Below, piece by piece: positions 8,972-17,656 of a stretch of 47,806 nucleotides of DNA (the first letter of the stretch is position 1; every line of letters starts with the position of its first letter). A program made the position numbers and the translations under genes. The stretch comes from an uncultured Saprospiraceae bacterium. Lineage in GTDB: Bacteria; Bacteroidota; Bacteroidia; Chitinophagales; Saprospiraceae. The stretch lies in NCBI GenBank assembly GCA_937951615.1, contig CALFBH010000127.1:1-47806 (forward strand), in the 5' to 3' direction. The notes below the pieces were generated by a model. The model was not told the DNA's origin and searched no databases. It worked only from the letters and a program-made list of their open reading frames with translations.

Positions 8972-9373
8972 ATGACAAATTTAGCAATTAGACTTATGAT
9001 GGCTAGCTTTTTATCCCTTTCTTTTCTACTCTTCACGTCTTGTGGAAAAGATGAGACGCCGACAACGGCTTCGGTCGAATTACCAACAGCCGTATTGACT
9101 ACTTATGATGGTGCATTGACTTATACTGGAACAGCAGGCGTGATTACAGTTTTAGACGGTGAGGCGGAAATTAAGAAATCTGGAAGCGAATATATTATTG
9201 AATTTAGTGATGGTGTGCCTTCACTAACTGGGCTTAATTTCACAAATGCAGATGGATCATACGCGACTGTTGCTGCTAACGGTAGTGTTGCAGGAATTGT
9301 AATTGATGGTGATGATTTAGATGTTGGTGCAACTGTTGGAGGAAATACTTGGGCATTTTCCGGTAGTAAATAA
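8972..9373 (+). CDS. Small secreted lipoprotein
   Basis: A 133-residue protein with a lipoprotein signal ending in the lipobox LFTSC (Cys 24). The mature part is acidic, Gly/Thr-rich and all-beta in character. It resembles an isolated small beta-sandwich domain but no family is recognised. The gene is monocistronic: the MITE region lies upstream and a strong terminator follows 16 bp after the stop. Confidence 0.75.
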   Translation: MTNLAIRLMMASFLSLSFLLFTSCGKDETPTTASVELPTAVLTTYDGALTYTGTAGVITVLDGEAEIKKSGSEYIIEFSDGVPSLTGLNFTNADGSYATVAANGSVAGIVIDGDDLDVGATVGGNTWAFSGSK

Positions 9374-9389
9374 TCACTCCACTTAGATA

Positions 9390-9428
9390 AAATAAAAGGC
9401 AGAGCAACCCTCACTCTGGCTTTTATTT
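9390..9428 (+). terminator. Intrinsic terminator after the lipoprotein gene
   Basis: AAATAAAAGGCAGAG (9390-9404) pairs with CTCTGGCTTTTATTT (9414-9428) with one mismatch. Its A and T flanks let it work on both strands. Confidence 0.8.
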
Positions 9429-9612
9429 GGGCGTCTCTGATCATTATGAAGTCCTATAAACCCGCAATTTTTTTGAAGAAAATTGTACAAGGTAAAACGA
9501 TGAAAACAATGATTTTAAACTTTACAGGGACGTCCAAAATATATCTTCGGAGACAGTTTTTGGATGTAACCACAACTATTCACCAATCTTTTTAAAAAAA
9601 AACTTTCTCAAA

Positions 9613-9643
9613 CTGTTAATATTTTTGATATAAGAAGAATGTA
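9613..9643 (+). promoter_or_regulatory. T6SS-regulon promoter element, copy B
   Basis: CTGTTAATA (9613-9621), a 17-nt spacer, then ATGTA (9639-9643), 65 nt before VgrG1. Identical spacing to copies C, D and E. The rest of the 335-bp gap between 9374 and 9709 holds the lipoprotein terminator and no visible gene. Confidence 0.78.
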
Positions 9644-9708
9644 TAGGTGAGTTAATTGCCCAAAAGGACAAAAAACAATAGTTATTTAACTTTAGTAAAA
9701 AAATAACC

Positions 9709-11589
9709 ATGTCCACTGCAAAAGCGAATGTTCTTATTGGTAGTAAAAAGGTTGATCCTTACCGACTGACTATCCAACAACAGTTTGATCATCACCACAG
9801 CTTTGAAATGGCAGTGGCAACAGAAAAAATCGAAGGAAAGAATAGCCTTTCTATTGACCGATCCATATCCTATATTGGCGAATCCATTGAAATTGTCCTG
9901 CTATGTGGTGGCAACACACTCAATTTTAAAGGCATCATTACCAATATCCAACTTGATCGAACCTATACAGGCGACAGCCTGGTCATATTTTCTGGTTATA
10001 GTCCCACTTACCTGCTGGAAGACGGAATAAGTACGAAATCCTACGAGGAGAAAAGCATTGCAAGTATTGTAAATGAGGTATTTGGAGCTTATCCTGCCAA
10101 TCTGCTCAACCTGATAGTGTCTCCAAAATATACCAAAGCTATACCTTATGTTGTCCGATACAAAGAAACCAATTATCAGTTTTTAAGCCGTATTGCTGCC
10201 CTTTACGGGGAATGGTTTTATTACGACGGTCAGTCTGTTGTTTTTGGAGCATTGCCCAATTCATCCAATGTCGAGCTCACCCTCGGAAAAGATCTGATGT
10301 CCTTTGGTTATGGTGTCGAATTGCGTCCATCCAACTCTGCTTATCAGGGCTATAAATATGAAGAGAACAGAGTCTTGAAAAAATCTACCAAAGGCTTTAC
10401 CCTTGCCGGATTAGATACGCATGGTAAGAAAGCATTAGAAGTTTCTGATAAAATTTTCCCAAATGAGGAGATCAATCCTGTTCGGCATTATACAAAAGAC
10501 GATGCACACATCAAATATTTGGCGGAAGCCAAAAAAGCCACAATCCTGAGTGACATGACTTTCCTAAAAGGAGAAAGTTACAACCCTGCAATCATAGTCG
10601 GCGGACGAATAGGACTGAATGCTTTTAATAAAGTCGGGACTAAAAATGTACTTGATTTTGTCGGCAGATTTCGAGTCATATCCGTCGTACACGAACTGGA
10701 CGCCAATAAAGACTATATCAACCGATTTGAAGCTATTCCTGTGGCAATCACGACGCCGCCACTCAATAAAAATATACAAATACCCGAAGCTGAATCGCAG
10801 GTAGCGGTAGTAAAAGAGAACCATGATCCTGAAGGTTTAGGCAGAATCCGTGCTCAATTCCAATGGCAGACGGGGAATGAAATGACGCCCTGGATAAGAG
10901 TACTGACGAGTAGTGCAGCGGGTGGAAGAGGAATGTATTTTATTCCAGAGATCGGAGATGAAGCCTACATAGATTTTGACCAGGGAAACCCCGACAGACC
11001 TTATGTTACCGGAACGCTCTTTCACGGGAATGCAAAACCTATATGGGGTAGTCCGGGCAATGATACAAAAGCCCTAAGAACAAGAAGTGGTAATAGAGTA
11101 GAATTGAATGATGCAGATGGAAGCATAAACATCATAGACCCAAGTGGCAATACGATAACAATGGCAGGAAACGGAGAAATTACCATCAATGCACCGAATA
11201 AACTTACCCTGACTTCTACAGATATTATAATTGAAGCAAGCAACGATGTTTCGGTGAATGCTGGAAATAATATGACATCTGGTGCTGGAAATAACCTGGC
11301 AGTTTCGGCAGGAAACAATATATCAGAGCAGGCAGGAAAAAATATGAGTACCAATGTAGGCATGAATAAAATGACCATGGTGACGCTTGCGGAAAATACT
11401 ACGGCAGGGGTAAGTATTAGTGAAATGGCAGGTTTGAGTATTAGTATGAACGCCATTAACTCTATTAGTGCTGCAGCAAAGAAAGTCATGCTGAAAGGAA
11501 GCGTTAAAACATCGGTTTTAGGGAATGATGTAACGGTGAATGGGAGTAGTACAGTAAAGGTAGAATCTGCGGACACCAATATTATTTAA
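9709..11589 (+). CDS. vgrG: VgrG/TssI spike protein, island I
   Basis: A 626-residue T6SS spike subunit. Residues about 1-350 are the gp27-like hub (YSPTYLLEDG, RYKETNYQFLSRIAA, GEWFYYDGQSV). Residues about 365-450 are the gp5-like OB fold (VAVVKENHDPEGLGRIRAQF, EIGDEAYIDFDQGNPDRPYV). Residues about 480-626 form the beta-helical needle, visible as repeats of about eight residues such as SAGNNISEQAGKNMSTN. There is no C-terminal toxin extension. It is followed 17 bp later by its PAAR-like HINT toxin. It is the most divergent of the four VgrG copies here, with ILTSSAAGGRGMYFIPEIGD-type replacements of residues the other three share. Confidence 0.95.
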   Translation: MSTAKANVLIGSKKVDPYRLTIQQQFDHHHSFEMAVATEKIEGKNSLSIDRSISYIGESIEIVLLCGGNTLNFKGIITNIQLDRTYTGDSLVIFSGYSPTYLLEDGISTKSYEEKSIASIVNEVFGAYPANLLNLIVSPKYTKAIPYVVRYKETNYQFLSRIAALYGEWFYYDGQSVVFGALPNSSNVELTLGKDLMSFGYGVELRPSNSAYQGYKYEENRVLKKSTKGFTLAGLDTHGKKALEVSDKIFPNEEINPVRHYTKDDAHIKYLAEAKKATILSDMTFLKGESYNPAIIVGGRIGLNAFNKVGTKNVLDFVGRFRVISVVHELDANKDYINRFEAIPVAITTPPLNKNIQIPEAESQVAVVKENHDPEGLGRIRAQFQWQTGNEMTPWIRVLTSSAAGGRGMYFIPEIGDEAYIDFDQGNPDRPYVTGTLFHGNAKPIWGSPGNDTKALRTRSGNRVELNDADGSINIIDPSGNTITMAGNGEITINAPNKLTLTSTDIIIEASNDVSVNAGNNMTSGAGNNLAVSAGNNISEQAGKNMSTNVGMNKMTMVTLAENTTAGVSISEMAGLSISMNAINSISAAAKKVMLKGSVKTSVLGNDVTVNGSSTVKVESADTNII

Positions 11590-11606
11590 TCACTTAACAG
11601 AAAACT

Positions 11607-13040
11607 ATGCCAGATCCGTTGGAATATGTAGTTGATGGTGCTTTGATGCTTTGTGACAAAGGTGCTGTGCCGGCAAACTTTACAGAAACAGCCAATCTTA
11701 CCAAAGTAAAAGTAAGCGACACGGTCGTTTCTATATCAGGTGATAAAATAGCGGCAGTCAATATCCCCAGCTTTGGTATGTGCAGTTGTACGGGGAGTCC
11801 TTGTGCGCCTGTACCTATAGAATGGCAGGATACCTACAAAGCAAAAGTTAATGACCAGGAGACTATTATTTTTGAAAGCAAATTACCTTGTACAGTCGGC
11901 GGGCGTATTGAATTTCTTACCAGTGGTCAGGTTGCCATTCCGCCTGAAGATATGGAAGAAATTATGGAGGAGTTTGGAGAAGATGCAGATGGCTGGGGCT
12001 GGTGGGATACCGCAGAATTAGTCCCTGTTGCTGGAAGTATAGTCGGGATTGTGAGAGAGACAGCGAAAGGCAATGGATGGATGGCATTGGCAAATGTAGG
12101 TTTTCTGGCGATGGATGTAGGCGGACTGTTTACATTTGGAGGTACGACGGCGGCATCTACAGCGGCAAAAGGCGCAACAAAAGTAGGCATAAAAGCAGCT
12201 ATGAAATCCGTTGCCAAGATGGGAGGAAAGGTACTAAGAAAGGGCATATCCAAAAAAGCATTTGCAAAAGCCGTGGGTAAAAAAGTAGATGAAATTGCCG
12301 ACGCAGCAGGGCATGTTTGTGTAAAAGCCTGTTTCCCAGCTGGTACGCTGGTAGCCGTAAAAGATGGACATAAAAACATAGAGGATATAAAAGTTGGCGA
12401 TTTCGTGTGGGCATATAATGAAGCAACTGGAGAAAGTGACTTAAAACCTGTTGTTGCGACCATGCAAAATGAAGTGGATACTACGGTAAAAATTACGCTG
12501 GGCGAAGATGTCATAGAAAGTACAGTTGAGCATCCCTTTTACACCCGAAAAGGTTGGAAAGAAGCAGGTAACCTGACTGCAGAAGATGAACTCAAAACAA
12601 AAGCCGGTAAATGGGAACAAATCAAGGCTTTAAAGTATTTATTTGATAAGAAAAAAGTTTATAACTTTGAAGTGGCTGAATGGCATACTTATTTTGTTGG
12701 AGCTTGGGAGTGGGTGGTGCATAATGCCTGCCCGAATAACCTTTTAAAGGCACCTAAAAAGATATGGGGTAAAAGCGCAGATGACATTGCAAAAGAATTT
12801 AGAGAGGCCGGATATGAGGCAACAATAGAACAGAGTACGAAAGGCTCTAAATTATCAACACAAATTAGAATTAAAGGACATCCTGAAATAACGAATATTC
12901 AGGTACATCCCGGCGGAGGGCGACATGTAGGAAGTTATTATAAAATATCAACGTCGACTCAAGGTATAATAAAGGTAGTTGATAAGACAACCTATGTCGC
13001 CTCTAAAGGAGAAAAGGCTACAATCATATTTATTGATTAA
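11607..13040 (+). CDS. PAAR-like (DUF4280) polymorphic toxin with HINT domain and unknown C-terminal toxin
   Basis: A 477-residue T6SS effector. Residues 1-112 are the PAAR-like tip (YVVDGALMLCDKG, VNIPSFGMCSCTGSPCAPVP, GGRIEFLTSGQ) that should cap the VgrG1 needle. Residues about 130-215 are hydrophobic and helical, like a translocation region. Residues 242-373 are a pretoxin HINT domain, from Cys 242 in ACFPAGT, through VEHPFYT, to WHTYFVGAWEWVVHN. That end point would release the last ~100 residues. The toxin segment has conserved-looking features (KSADDIAKEFREAGYEA, VHPGGGRH, GSYYKIST, EKATIIF) that I recognise as a recurring polymorphic-toxin tip but cannot name. Its small beta-rich size would fit a nuclease (inference). 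The likely immunity gene is 13071-13775. Confidence 0.87.
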   Translation: MPDPLEYVVDGALMLCDKGAVPANFTETANLTKVKVSDTVVSISGDKIAAVNIPSFGMCSCTGSPCAPVPIEWQDTYKAKVNDQETIIFESKLPCTVGGRIEFLTSGQVAIPPEDMEEIMEEFGEDADGWGWWDTAELVPVAGSIVGIVRETAKGNGWMALANVGFLAMDVGGLFTFGGTTAASTAAKGATKVGIKAAMKSVAKMGGKVLRKGISKKAFAKAVGKKVDEIADAAGHVCVKACFPAGTLVAVKDGHKNIEDIKVGDFVWAYNEATGESDLKPVVATMQNEVDTTVKITLGEDVIESTVEHPFYTRKGWKEAGNLTAEDELKTKAGKWEQIKALKYLFDKKKVYNFEVAEWHTYFVGAWEWVVHNACPNNLLKAPKKIWGKSADDIAKEFREAGYEATIEQSTKGSKLSTQIRIKGHPEITNIQVHPGGGRHVGSYYKISTSTQGIIKVVDKTTYVASKGEKATIIFID

Positions 13041-13070
13041 AAAACATGTTTTTTATATATTGAAACAATT

Positions 13071-13775
13071 ATGAATGTATTAAAGAAAATAGATAGAGTT
13101 AATTCTGCGGAAGAAGCTTATAAGTTCCAAAGTATGGGAGCAGACATAATTGGTATTTCTATGTGTGAAGAATCTCATTGGGAAGATGACAGGAATGTGA
13201 ATAAAGAAGTTGCCAAATCAATAAAGAAAGTACTAAATAAATCAAAATTAGCCTGTGAATTGGATTTAAATTCATTTAATACAGATATTATTGATGAGTT
13301 TGAGTTTGATTACATACAAATTTCTAATACTGATTTACCGCCAATAGAATTTAGACAATACCTCGAATCTAAAAATATTGGTATTATATACAGTGATATA
13401 GTGGCTACTCATGATGACGATCCTTCATGGATACTGAGTAGATACAATGATGTACCAAATTTAAATGCAGCGTACTATCAAATTGATTTATTAGGGGATA
13501 TAGAAAAATCATGGGAGTTTTTCACATCAGAGTCGCCAAATTATCCGGATGAACTACAAATAAATGATATTATAAAAATTGGAGAGCAGTTTCCATTGCT
13601 AATTACATTAGATTTTGATGCTAATAATATAGCAGAAATAGTCGAAACGATACCTCCAATCAAAGGTATTTGTATGCCACTTAGTGATTGGTCAAATAGA
13701 AATAATATCCATTACTTTGATAACCTTTCCGTAATAAATATTCTGAATAATTTAGGTAACGAACAAAAATCGTGA
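13071..13775 (+). CDS. TrpF-like TIM-barrel protein, candidate immunity protein
   Basis: A 234-residue soluble protein starting 30 bp after the toxin stop. Its opening (KKIDRV, then SAEEAYKFQSMGADIIGISM) and alternating strand/helix pattern resemble phosphoribosylanthranilate isomerase (TrpF). However, the position of the catalytic Cys in KICG reads KIDR, and no other trp genes are near. Its base composition is more A/T-rich than its neighbours, as is common for swapped toxin/immunity cassettes. Position directly behind a C-terminal toxin tip suggests immunity (inference), and a TIM barrel in that role would be unusual. Its end overlaps the GTG start of the next gene by 4 bp. Confidence 0.72.
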   Translation: MNVLKKIDRVNSAEEAYKFQSMGADIIGISMCEESHWEDDRNVNKEVAKSIKKVLNKSKLACELDLNSFNTDIIDEFEFDYIQISNTDLPPIEFRQYLESKNIGIIYSDIVATHDDDPSWILSRYNDVPNLNAAYYQIDLLGDIEKSWEFFTSESPNYPDELQINDIIKIGEQFPLLITLDFDANNIAEIVETIPPIKGICMPLSDWSNRNNIHYFDNLSVINILNNLGNEQKS

Positions 13776-14596
13776 AAATCCACCGCCTAAAACCAAGCAA
13801 CAAACCCAAAGCCTCCATCTACATCAGAGGAGAAAAAGAAGCGACGTATTACATAGACCTATTCAGTCATAAATTTTATACAGGACAGCAGGTCAGTCCA
13901 TACTGGCAGCCTACCATGATGTATAATCTCCAACCAACAGACTTCAACAAAGTCATCTTTTCCGGTATAGAATTATGGATAGTGTCGGAAAACGCAAAGC
14001 AAATATTAGAATCCCTGCCCGGCAAGACTATAGAGTTTCTGCCATTGATACACCGCGCAAATTCTTACAAAAAAATCTCTTATTTCAAACAGACTGTTCA
14101 ACGAAAAATCTGGAAAAATTTACTTAACCTTATTCCTGAAGAACCGCATTATATCGCTCATATATTAGATGTTAAATCTACTGAAGTGCTAGATGTTGCT
14201 CGTTCAGATTTTGAACACGACGAGACAGACGGAAAAATTCGCTTCATAAAAAAAATTGCCTTCCAACCTGAATTAGTTCGGTACCTTCATTTATTTAAAA
14301 TCAATAATCCTGGATTTTATTTTAAAACCGCCACTTTCATTTCCGATACTTTCAAAACCTTAATAGAAGAAAACAAGCTGACCGGACTTTCTTTTTCAGA
14401 TGTCCATGAAAGTAGTGGTGGTAGTTTGGTGTGGGATAGTGAGGCGGAAGAAGAAGTGCAGGAGCAGCCACAAGCCAATCTGCTGAATCACCTTGCCAGT
14501 TTACCCCTTCCCGCTCCATATCAGCCAATTTTCAGCACACCCTTTTCAAAAGACATCAACTCCTTCAAAAATTTCGAGGGCTTTCCGATATGCTGA
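13772..14596 (+). CDS. DUF1629/Imm11-like protein, island I
   Basis: A 274-residue soluble protein starting at GTG 13772, overlapping the TrpF-like gene. It belongs with the proteins at 16970, 24390 and 27992. Shared features are an opening MKI-x-RL, the DLFSHKFY and YWxPT motifs, an LPLIHR segment, and a C-terminal ATFISDxFKTxxEENKLTGL signature typical of the DUF1629/Imm11 family. It alone has a ~50-residue Pro/Gln-rich tail. The family is catalogued among immunity proteins, but its one-per-VgrG distribution here suggests an adaptor or chaperone for PAAR-like tips. Confidence 0.82.
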   Translation: MKIHRLKPSNKPKASIYIRGEKEATYYIDLFSHKFYTGQQVSPYWQPTMMYNLQPTDFNKVIFSGIELWIVSENAKQILESLPGKTIEFLPLIHRANSYKKISYFKQTVQRKIWKNLLNLIPEEPHYIAHILDVKSTEVLDVARSDFEHDETDGKIRFIKKIAFQPELVRYLHLFKINNPGFYFKTATFISDTFKTLIEENKLTGLSFSDVHESSGGSLVWDSEAEEEVQEQPQANLLNHLASLPLPAPYQPIFSTPFSKDINSFKNFEGFPIC

Positions 14597-14643
14597 CCTT
14601 GCTTCTGCCACTATTTATCTTTTTTTAAAAAAACTTTCCAAAA

Positions 14644-14674
14644 CTGTTAACATCCTTCCCACAACAAGCATGTA
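14644..14674 (+). promoter_or_regulatory. T6SS-regulon promoter element, copy C
   Basis: CTGTTAACA (14644-14652), a 17-nt spacer, then ATGTA (14670-14674). It lies 229 nt upstream of VgrG2, giving by far the longest leader of the five copies. Confidence 0.78.
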
Positions 14675-14710
14675 AGTCTGAAAAGGGTAAATAGATCCTG
14701 TTAATGTTAA

Positions 14711-14767
14711 AGGCAACGAGGTCATATCTTAATTGAGACTAAGGCTATGACTTTGTTGCCTCTTTTT
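14711..14767 (+). terminator. Terminator-like hairpin inside the VgrG2 leader
   Basis: AGGCAACGAGGTCATA pairs with TATGACTTTGTTGCCT (7 bp plus an inner 6-bp stem) and is followed by CTTTTT. It lies about 40 nt downstream of the predicted start from promoter copy C and about 140 nt before the VgrG2 ATG. It may act as an attenuator, or end a small RNA of roughly 85 nt. A second hairpin follows at 14845-14875 (AAGTCACAA with TTGTGACTT). No convincing ORF lies between. Confidence 0.6.
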
Positions 14768-14903
14768 AAGAGCATTTTAAACATGCTCCCTAAAAGCCAC
14801 CCCCTCAGAAGACAGAAACAATGATTGTTAAAGTAAAAAAAGACAAGTCACAATTGGTATATCCAGTTGTGACTTTGGTGGTTAGTCTAATAAAAAAATA
14901 ATT

Positions 14904-16757
14904 ATGGCAACAGCAAAATCGAACATCGTTCTGGGCGGCAAAAAAATTGACCCTTATCATGTATCCATTCAGCAAAAATCAGACTGGCATCATAGTTTTG
15001 AAATTGCTGTTTCCTCAGAAAAAATAGAAGGCAAAAACAGCCTGAGTATCGACAAGTCTATTACTTACGTTGGACAGCCAGCCGAAATTTCCATCCAAAG
15101 TGCAGGAAATGAACTACGCTTCAAAGGCGTCATCACGACGGTACATCTGGATCGGACTTATACAGGCGACAGCTTAGTGGTATTCTCCGGCTATAGCCCC
15201 ACTTATCTGCTGGAAGACGGCATAGGAACAAAGTCTTATGAAGAAAAAAACATTGCCGATATTGTCAATGAAATATTTGCAGCTTACCCTTCTAACCTGC
15301 TGAATCCAGTCGTTGCTCCACAATACTCCACACCCATTCCTTATATCGTTCGATATAAAGAAACCAATTATCAGTTCCTCAGTCGGATCGCTGCGACTTA
15401 TGGCGAATGGTTTTATTACGATGGGCAGTCCGTCATATTTGGAGCTTTACCCAATGCAGCCAATATAGATTTGACCTTGGGCAAAGATCTGGACTCCTTT
15501 GATTATGGCGTCAATTTGCGCCCATCCAATTTTAAATACCAGTTTTATAAATACGAAGAAAATCGGACACTTGAAAATACAACGACAGGCTTCAAGCCGA
15601 GCTGGCTGGATAATTATGGCAAAAAGGCCCATGATGCAGCAGCCAGCATTTTTCCATCAGAACCTATAAATCCTGTTTGGCATGACGCCAAAGAAGACGC
15701 GCTGATTAAACATTTGGCGGAAGCCAAAAAATCTTCTCTGCTCAGTGATACGACTTTCTTTCGAGGTCAAAGCCAAAACCCCGGCATCATGGTAGGCGGA
15801 CGGATTGGTGCGAATGCCATCAATAAAGTCGGCACTAAAAATGTTCCCACCTTCATCGGCAGATTCCGAGTAACATCGGTGACGCACCAGCTTAATGCCA
15901 ATAAAGATTATACGAATCAATTTACAGCCATTCCAGTTGCAGTTACTTCACCGCCTATGAATGGAAATGTCTATAAACCAGAAGCAGAATCGCAAGTGGC
16001 AGTCGTAAAAGAAAATAACGATCCCGACAAATTAGGCAGAATACGAGTACAATTCAAATGGCAGACAGGAGAAGAAATGACACCCTGGATACGTCAGTCC
16101 ACCAATCATGCGAGTGGGGACAGGGGCATATATTTTGTGCCAGAAATCGGAGATGAAGTATATACGGATTTTGAGCAGGGGAATCCAGACCGACCATATA
16201 TGACAGGTGCTAAATACCACAGCAATACACGCCCTGAATTTTTTGATCCTGACAATAATTTTAAATCCATCAAGACACGTAGCGGACATACCATTTTGCT
16301 AAACGATGAATCGGGAGCAGAAACGATAACGATCAAGGATAAAAACGGCAATCAGATTTTAATAGACACGGAAGGGAATAATATGACGATTACGGCATTA
16401 GAAACCATGACGCTTAATGCAAAGAACGTAACCATCAATGCGGACGAAGACCTCAAGCTGAATGCAGGTAGAAATATGGGAACGTCTGTGACGGATAACC
16501 TCACGACTTCTGTAGGGCAGAATATCAGTGAAAATGCCGGCTCAGATATTAACAGGGCTGCGGGGGCATCTATGAACTCTGAAGCTGGGGCAAATATGAA
16601 TTCACAAGCTGGCGCAAATATGAGTTTGGCAGCAACATCAGGTAAAATGGATATGCAATCCAGGGATACTGTAATGAAGGCATCTGGTAAAGCTAAAATG
16701 ATTGCCAGTTCTAAATTTCAAATTCAGGGCAGCAAAGTGGAGGTGAATAAGGGTTAA
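14904..16757 (+). CDS. vgrG: VgrG/TssI spike protein, island II
   Basis: A 617-residue spike subunit with the same architecture as VgrG1: gp27-like hub to about 350, OB fold about 365-450 (VAVVKENNDPDKLGRIRVQF, EIGDEVYTDFEQGNPDRPYM), then a beta-helical needle of Asn/Gly repeats (NAGRNMGTS, TTSVGQNISEN). It is nearly identical to VgrG3 over the first ~500 residues and diverges only in the needle. It starts 26 bp after the leader hairpin. An imperfect palindromic repeat begins 5 bp after the stop. Confidence 0.95.
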   Translation: MATAKSNIVLGGKKIDPYHVSIQQKSDWHHSFEIAVSSEKIEGKNSLSIDKSITYVGQPAEISIQSAGNELRFKGVITTVHLDRTYTGDSLVVFSGYSPTYLLEDGIGTKSYEEKNIADIVNEIFAAYPSNLLNPVVAPQYSTPIPYIVRYKETNYQFLSRIAATYGEWFYYDGQSVIFGALPNAANIDLTLGKDLDSFDYGVNLRPSNFKYQFYKYEENRTLENTTTGFKPSWLDNYGKKAHDAAASIFPSEPINPVWHDAKEDALIKHLAEAKKSSLLSDTTFFRGQSQNPGIMVGGRIGANAINKVGTKNVPTFIGRFRVTSVTHQLNANKDYTNQFTAIPVAVTSPPMNGNVYKPEAESQVAVVKENNDPDKLGRIRVQFKWQTGEEMTPWIRQSTNHASGDRGIYFVPEIGDEVYTDFEQGNPDRPYMTGAKYHSNTRPEFFDPDNNFKSIKTRSGHTILLNDESGAETITIKDKNGNQILIDTEGNNMTITALETMTLNAKNVTINADEDLKLNAGRNMGTSVTDNLTTSVGQNISENAGSDINRAAGASMNSEAGANMNSQAGANMSLAATSGKMDMQSRDTVMKASGKAKMIASSKFQIQGSKVEVNKG

Positions 16758-16761
16758 TTAA

Positions 16762-16915
16762 TTAGACTTTGGACGCGAGAAGCGAGACGCTAAACAATTC
16801 ATAATCAGCGTTTTATTTTTTTTAGAAAAAATAATTAAAAATAATTAAGTGCTGATTATCAACGTTATACAGTCTCGCCTCCCGCTTCTCGCTTCTTTTC
16901 GTCCAAAGTCTAGTT
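16762..16915. repeat. Long imperfect palindrome, TTTGGAC family, copy 1
   Basis: Outer arms TTAGACTTTGGACG (16762-16775) and CGTCCAAAGTCTA (16900-16912) enclose reiterated GAGAAGCGAGA-type words in opposite orientations around an A/T-rich core. Two further family members occur at 25828-25970 and 47322-47486. It lies between VgrG2 and its DUF1629 gene, so if folded in RNA it could trim or attenuate the transcript. Confidence 0.75.
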
Positions 16916-16969
16916 AATTAAATAGTATGGATGCTTTTGATTTAAACATAAAGTCAGTATGTTAGTCCA

Positions 16970-17644
16970 ATGAAAATATGGCGACTTACTTCCAATCATG
17001 CAGAACCCGCCTTTCCATACATCACTTCTGAAGAAGAAGCGAATGATTACTTGGACTTGTTTAGCCACAAGTTTTACAACAAAGAGACAATCAGTGCATA
17101 TTGGCCGCCCACGCTTATCTGCAATCTCAAAGAAGCTGACATTGGATGGCTGTCATTTGCAGAACAGGAATTTTGGATTTTTACAGAGAAAGCAAGAGAA
17201 TTACTTGAGCCATTATTAGAAGAAAAAGTAGAATTCTTGCCCCTGATACACCGCAAAAAAGCTCATCTGAAAATACCAAGAATGCAGCAAATTATGGCTC
17301 GGAAAGCTTATAGACCTTTGCTCGACATCATACACCCCGAAGCACATTATTTGCTCAACATCCTTGATATAAAACCCCTAAGCCTTATTGATTTTGACCA
17401 GTCTGATTTTGAATATAATGAAGAAAAACAGGAAATTTTCATGACAGAATCGCTGGCTTTTTATCCTGAAATGATGGAGAATGTACATTTATTTAAAATT
17501 ATGAACCACGGTAAAGCCCTTCAAAGAGCGACTTTTATCTCTGATGAATTTAAAACAATCGTAGAAGAAAATAAACTGACAGGTTTGAAATTCTCAGAAG
17601 AACATGAAGATGAGGGAGGGAATTTAATTTGGACAAAAAAATAA
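16970..17644 (+). CDS. DUF1629/Imm11-like protein, island II
   Basis: A 224-residue soluble protein. It shares with its three paralogues the opening MKIWRL, DLFSHKFY, YWPPT, VEFLPLIHRKK and the C-terminal ATFISDEFKTIVEENKLTGL signature. Here it lies between VgrG2 and the PAAR-like effector, 12 bp ahead of the latter. That is the position typical of effector-loading adaptors such as DUF4123 proteins in other T6SS lineages, rather than of immunity genes, which normally follow the toxin. Adaptor is therefore the preferred inference. Confidence 0.82.
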   Translation: MKIWRLTSNHAEPAFPYITSEEEANDYLDLFSHKFYNKETISAYWPPTLICNLKEADIGWLSFAEQEFWIFTEKARELLEPLLEEKVEFLPLIHRKKAHLKIPRMQQIMARKAYRPLLDIIHPEAHYLLNILDIKPLSLIDFDQSDFEYNEEKQEIFMTESLAFYPEMMENVHLFKIMNHGKALQRATFISDEFKTIVEENKLTGLKFSEEHEDEGGNLIWTKK

Positions 17645-17656
17645 AACACAATTATT

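Noticed and set aside
13071-13775. Genuine TrpF enzyme of tryptophan synthesis
   Set aside because: The catalytic Cys position is not conserved, there are no trp neighbours, and the gene overlaps a T6SS accessory gene.
14698-14728. Second CTGTTAATG-like half-site inside the VgrG2 leader
   Set aside because: At the 17-nt spacing it has ATATC rather than ATGTA, and it overlaps the hairpin stem; it is more likely coincidental.
14747-14824. 25-codon ORF in the VgrG2 leader as a leader peptide
   Set aside because: It starts inside the hairpin stem, has no supporting signal, and the length is expected by chance.
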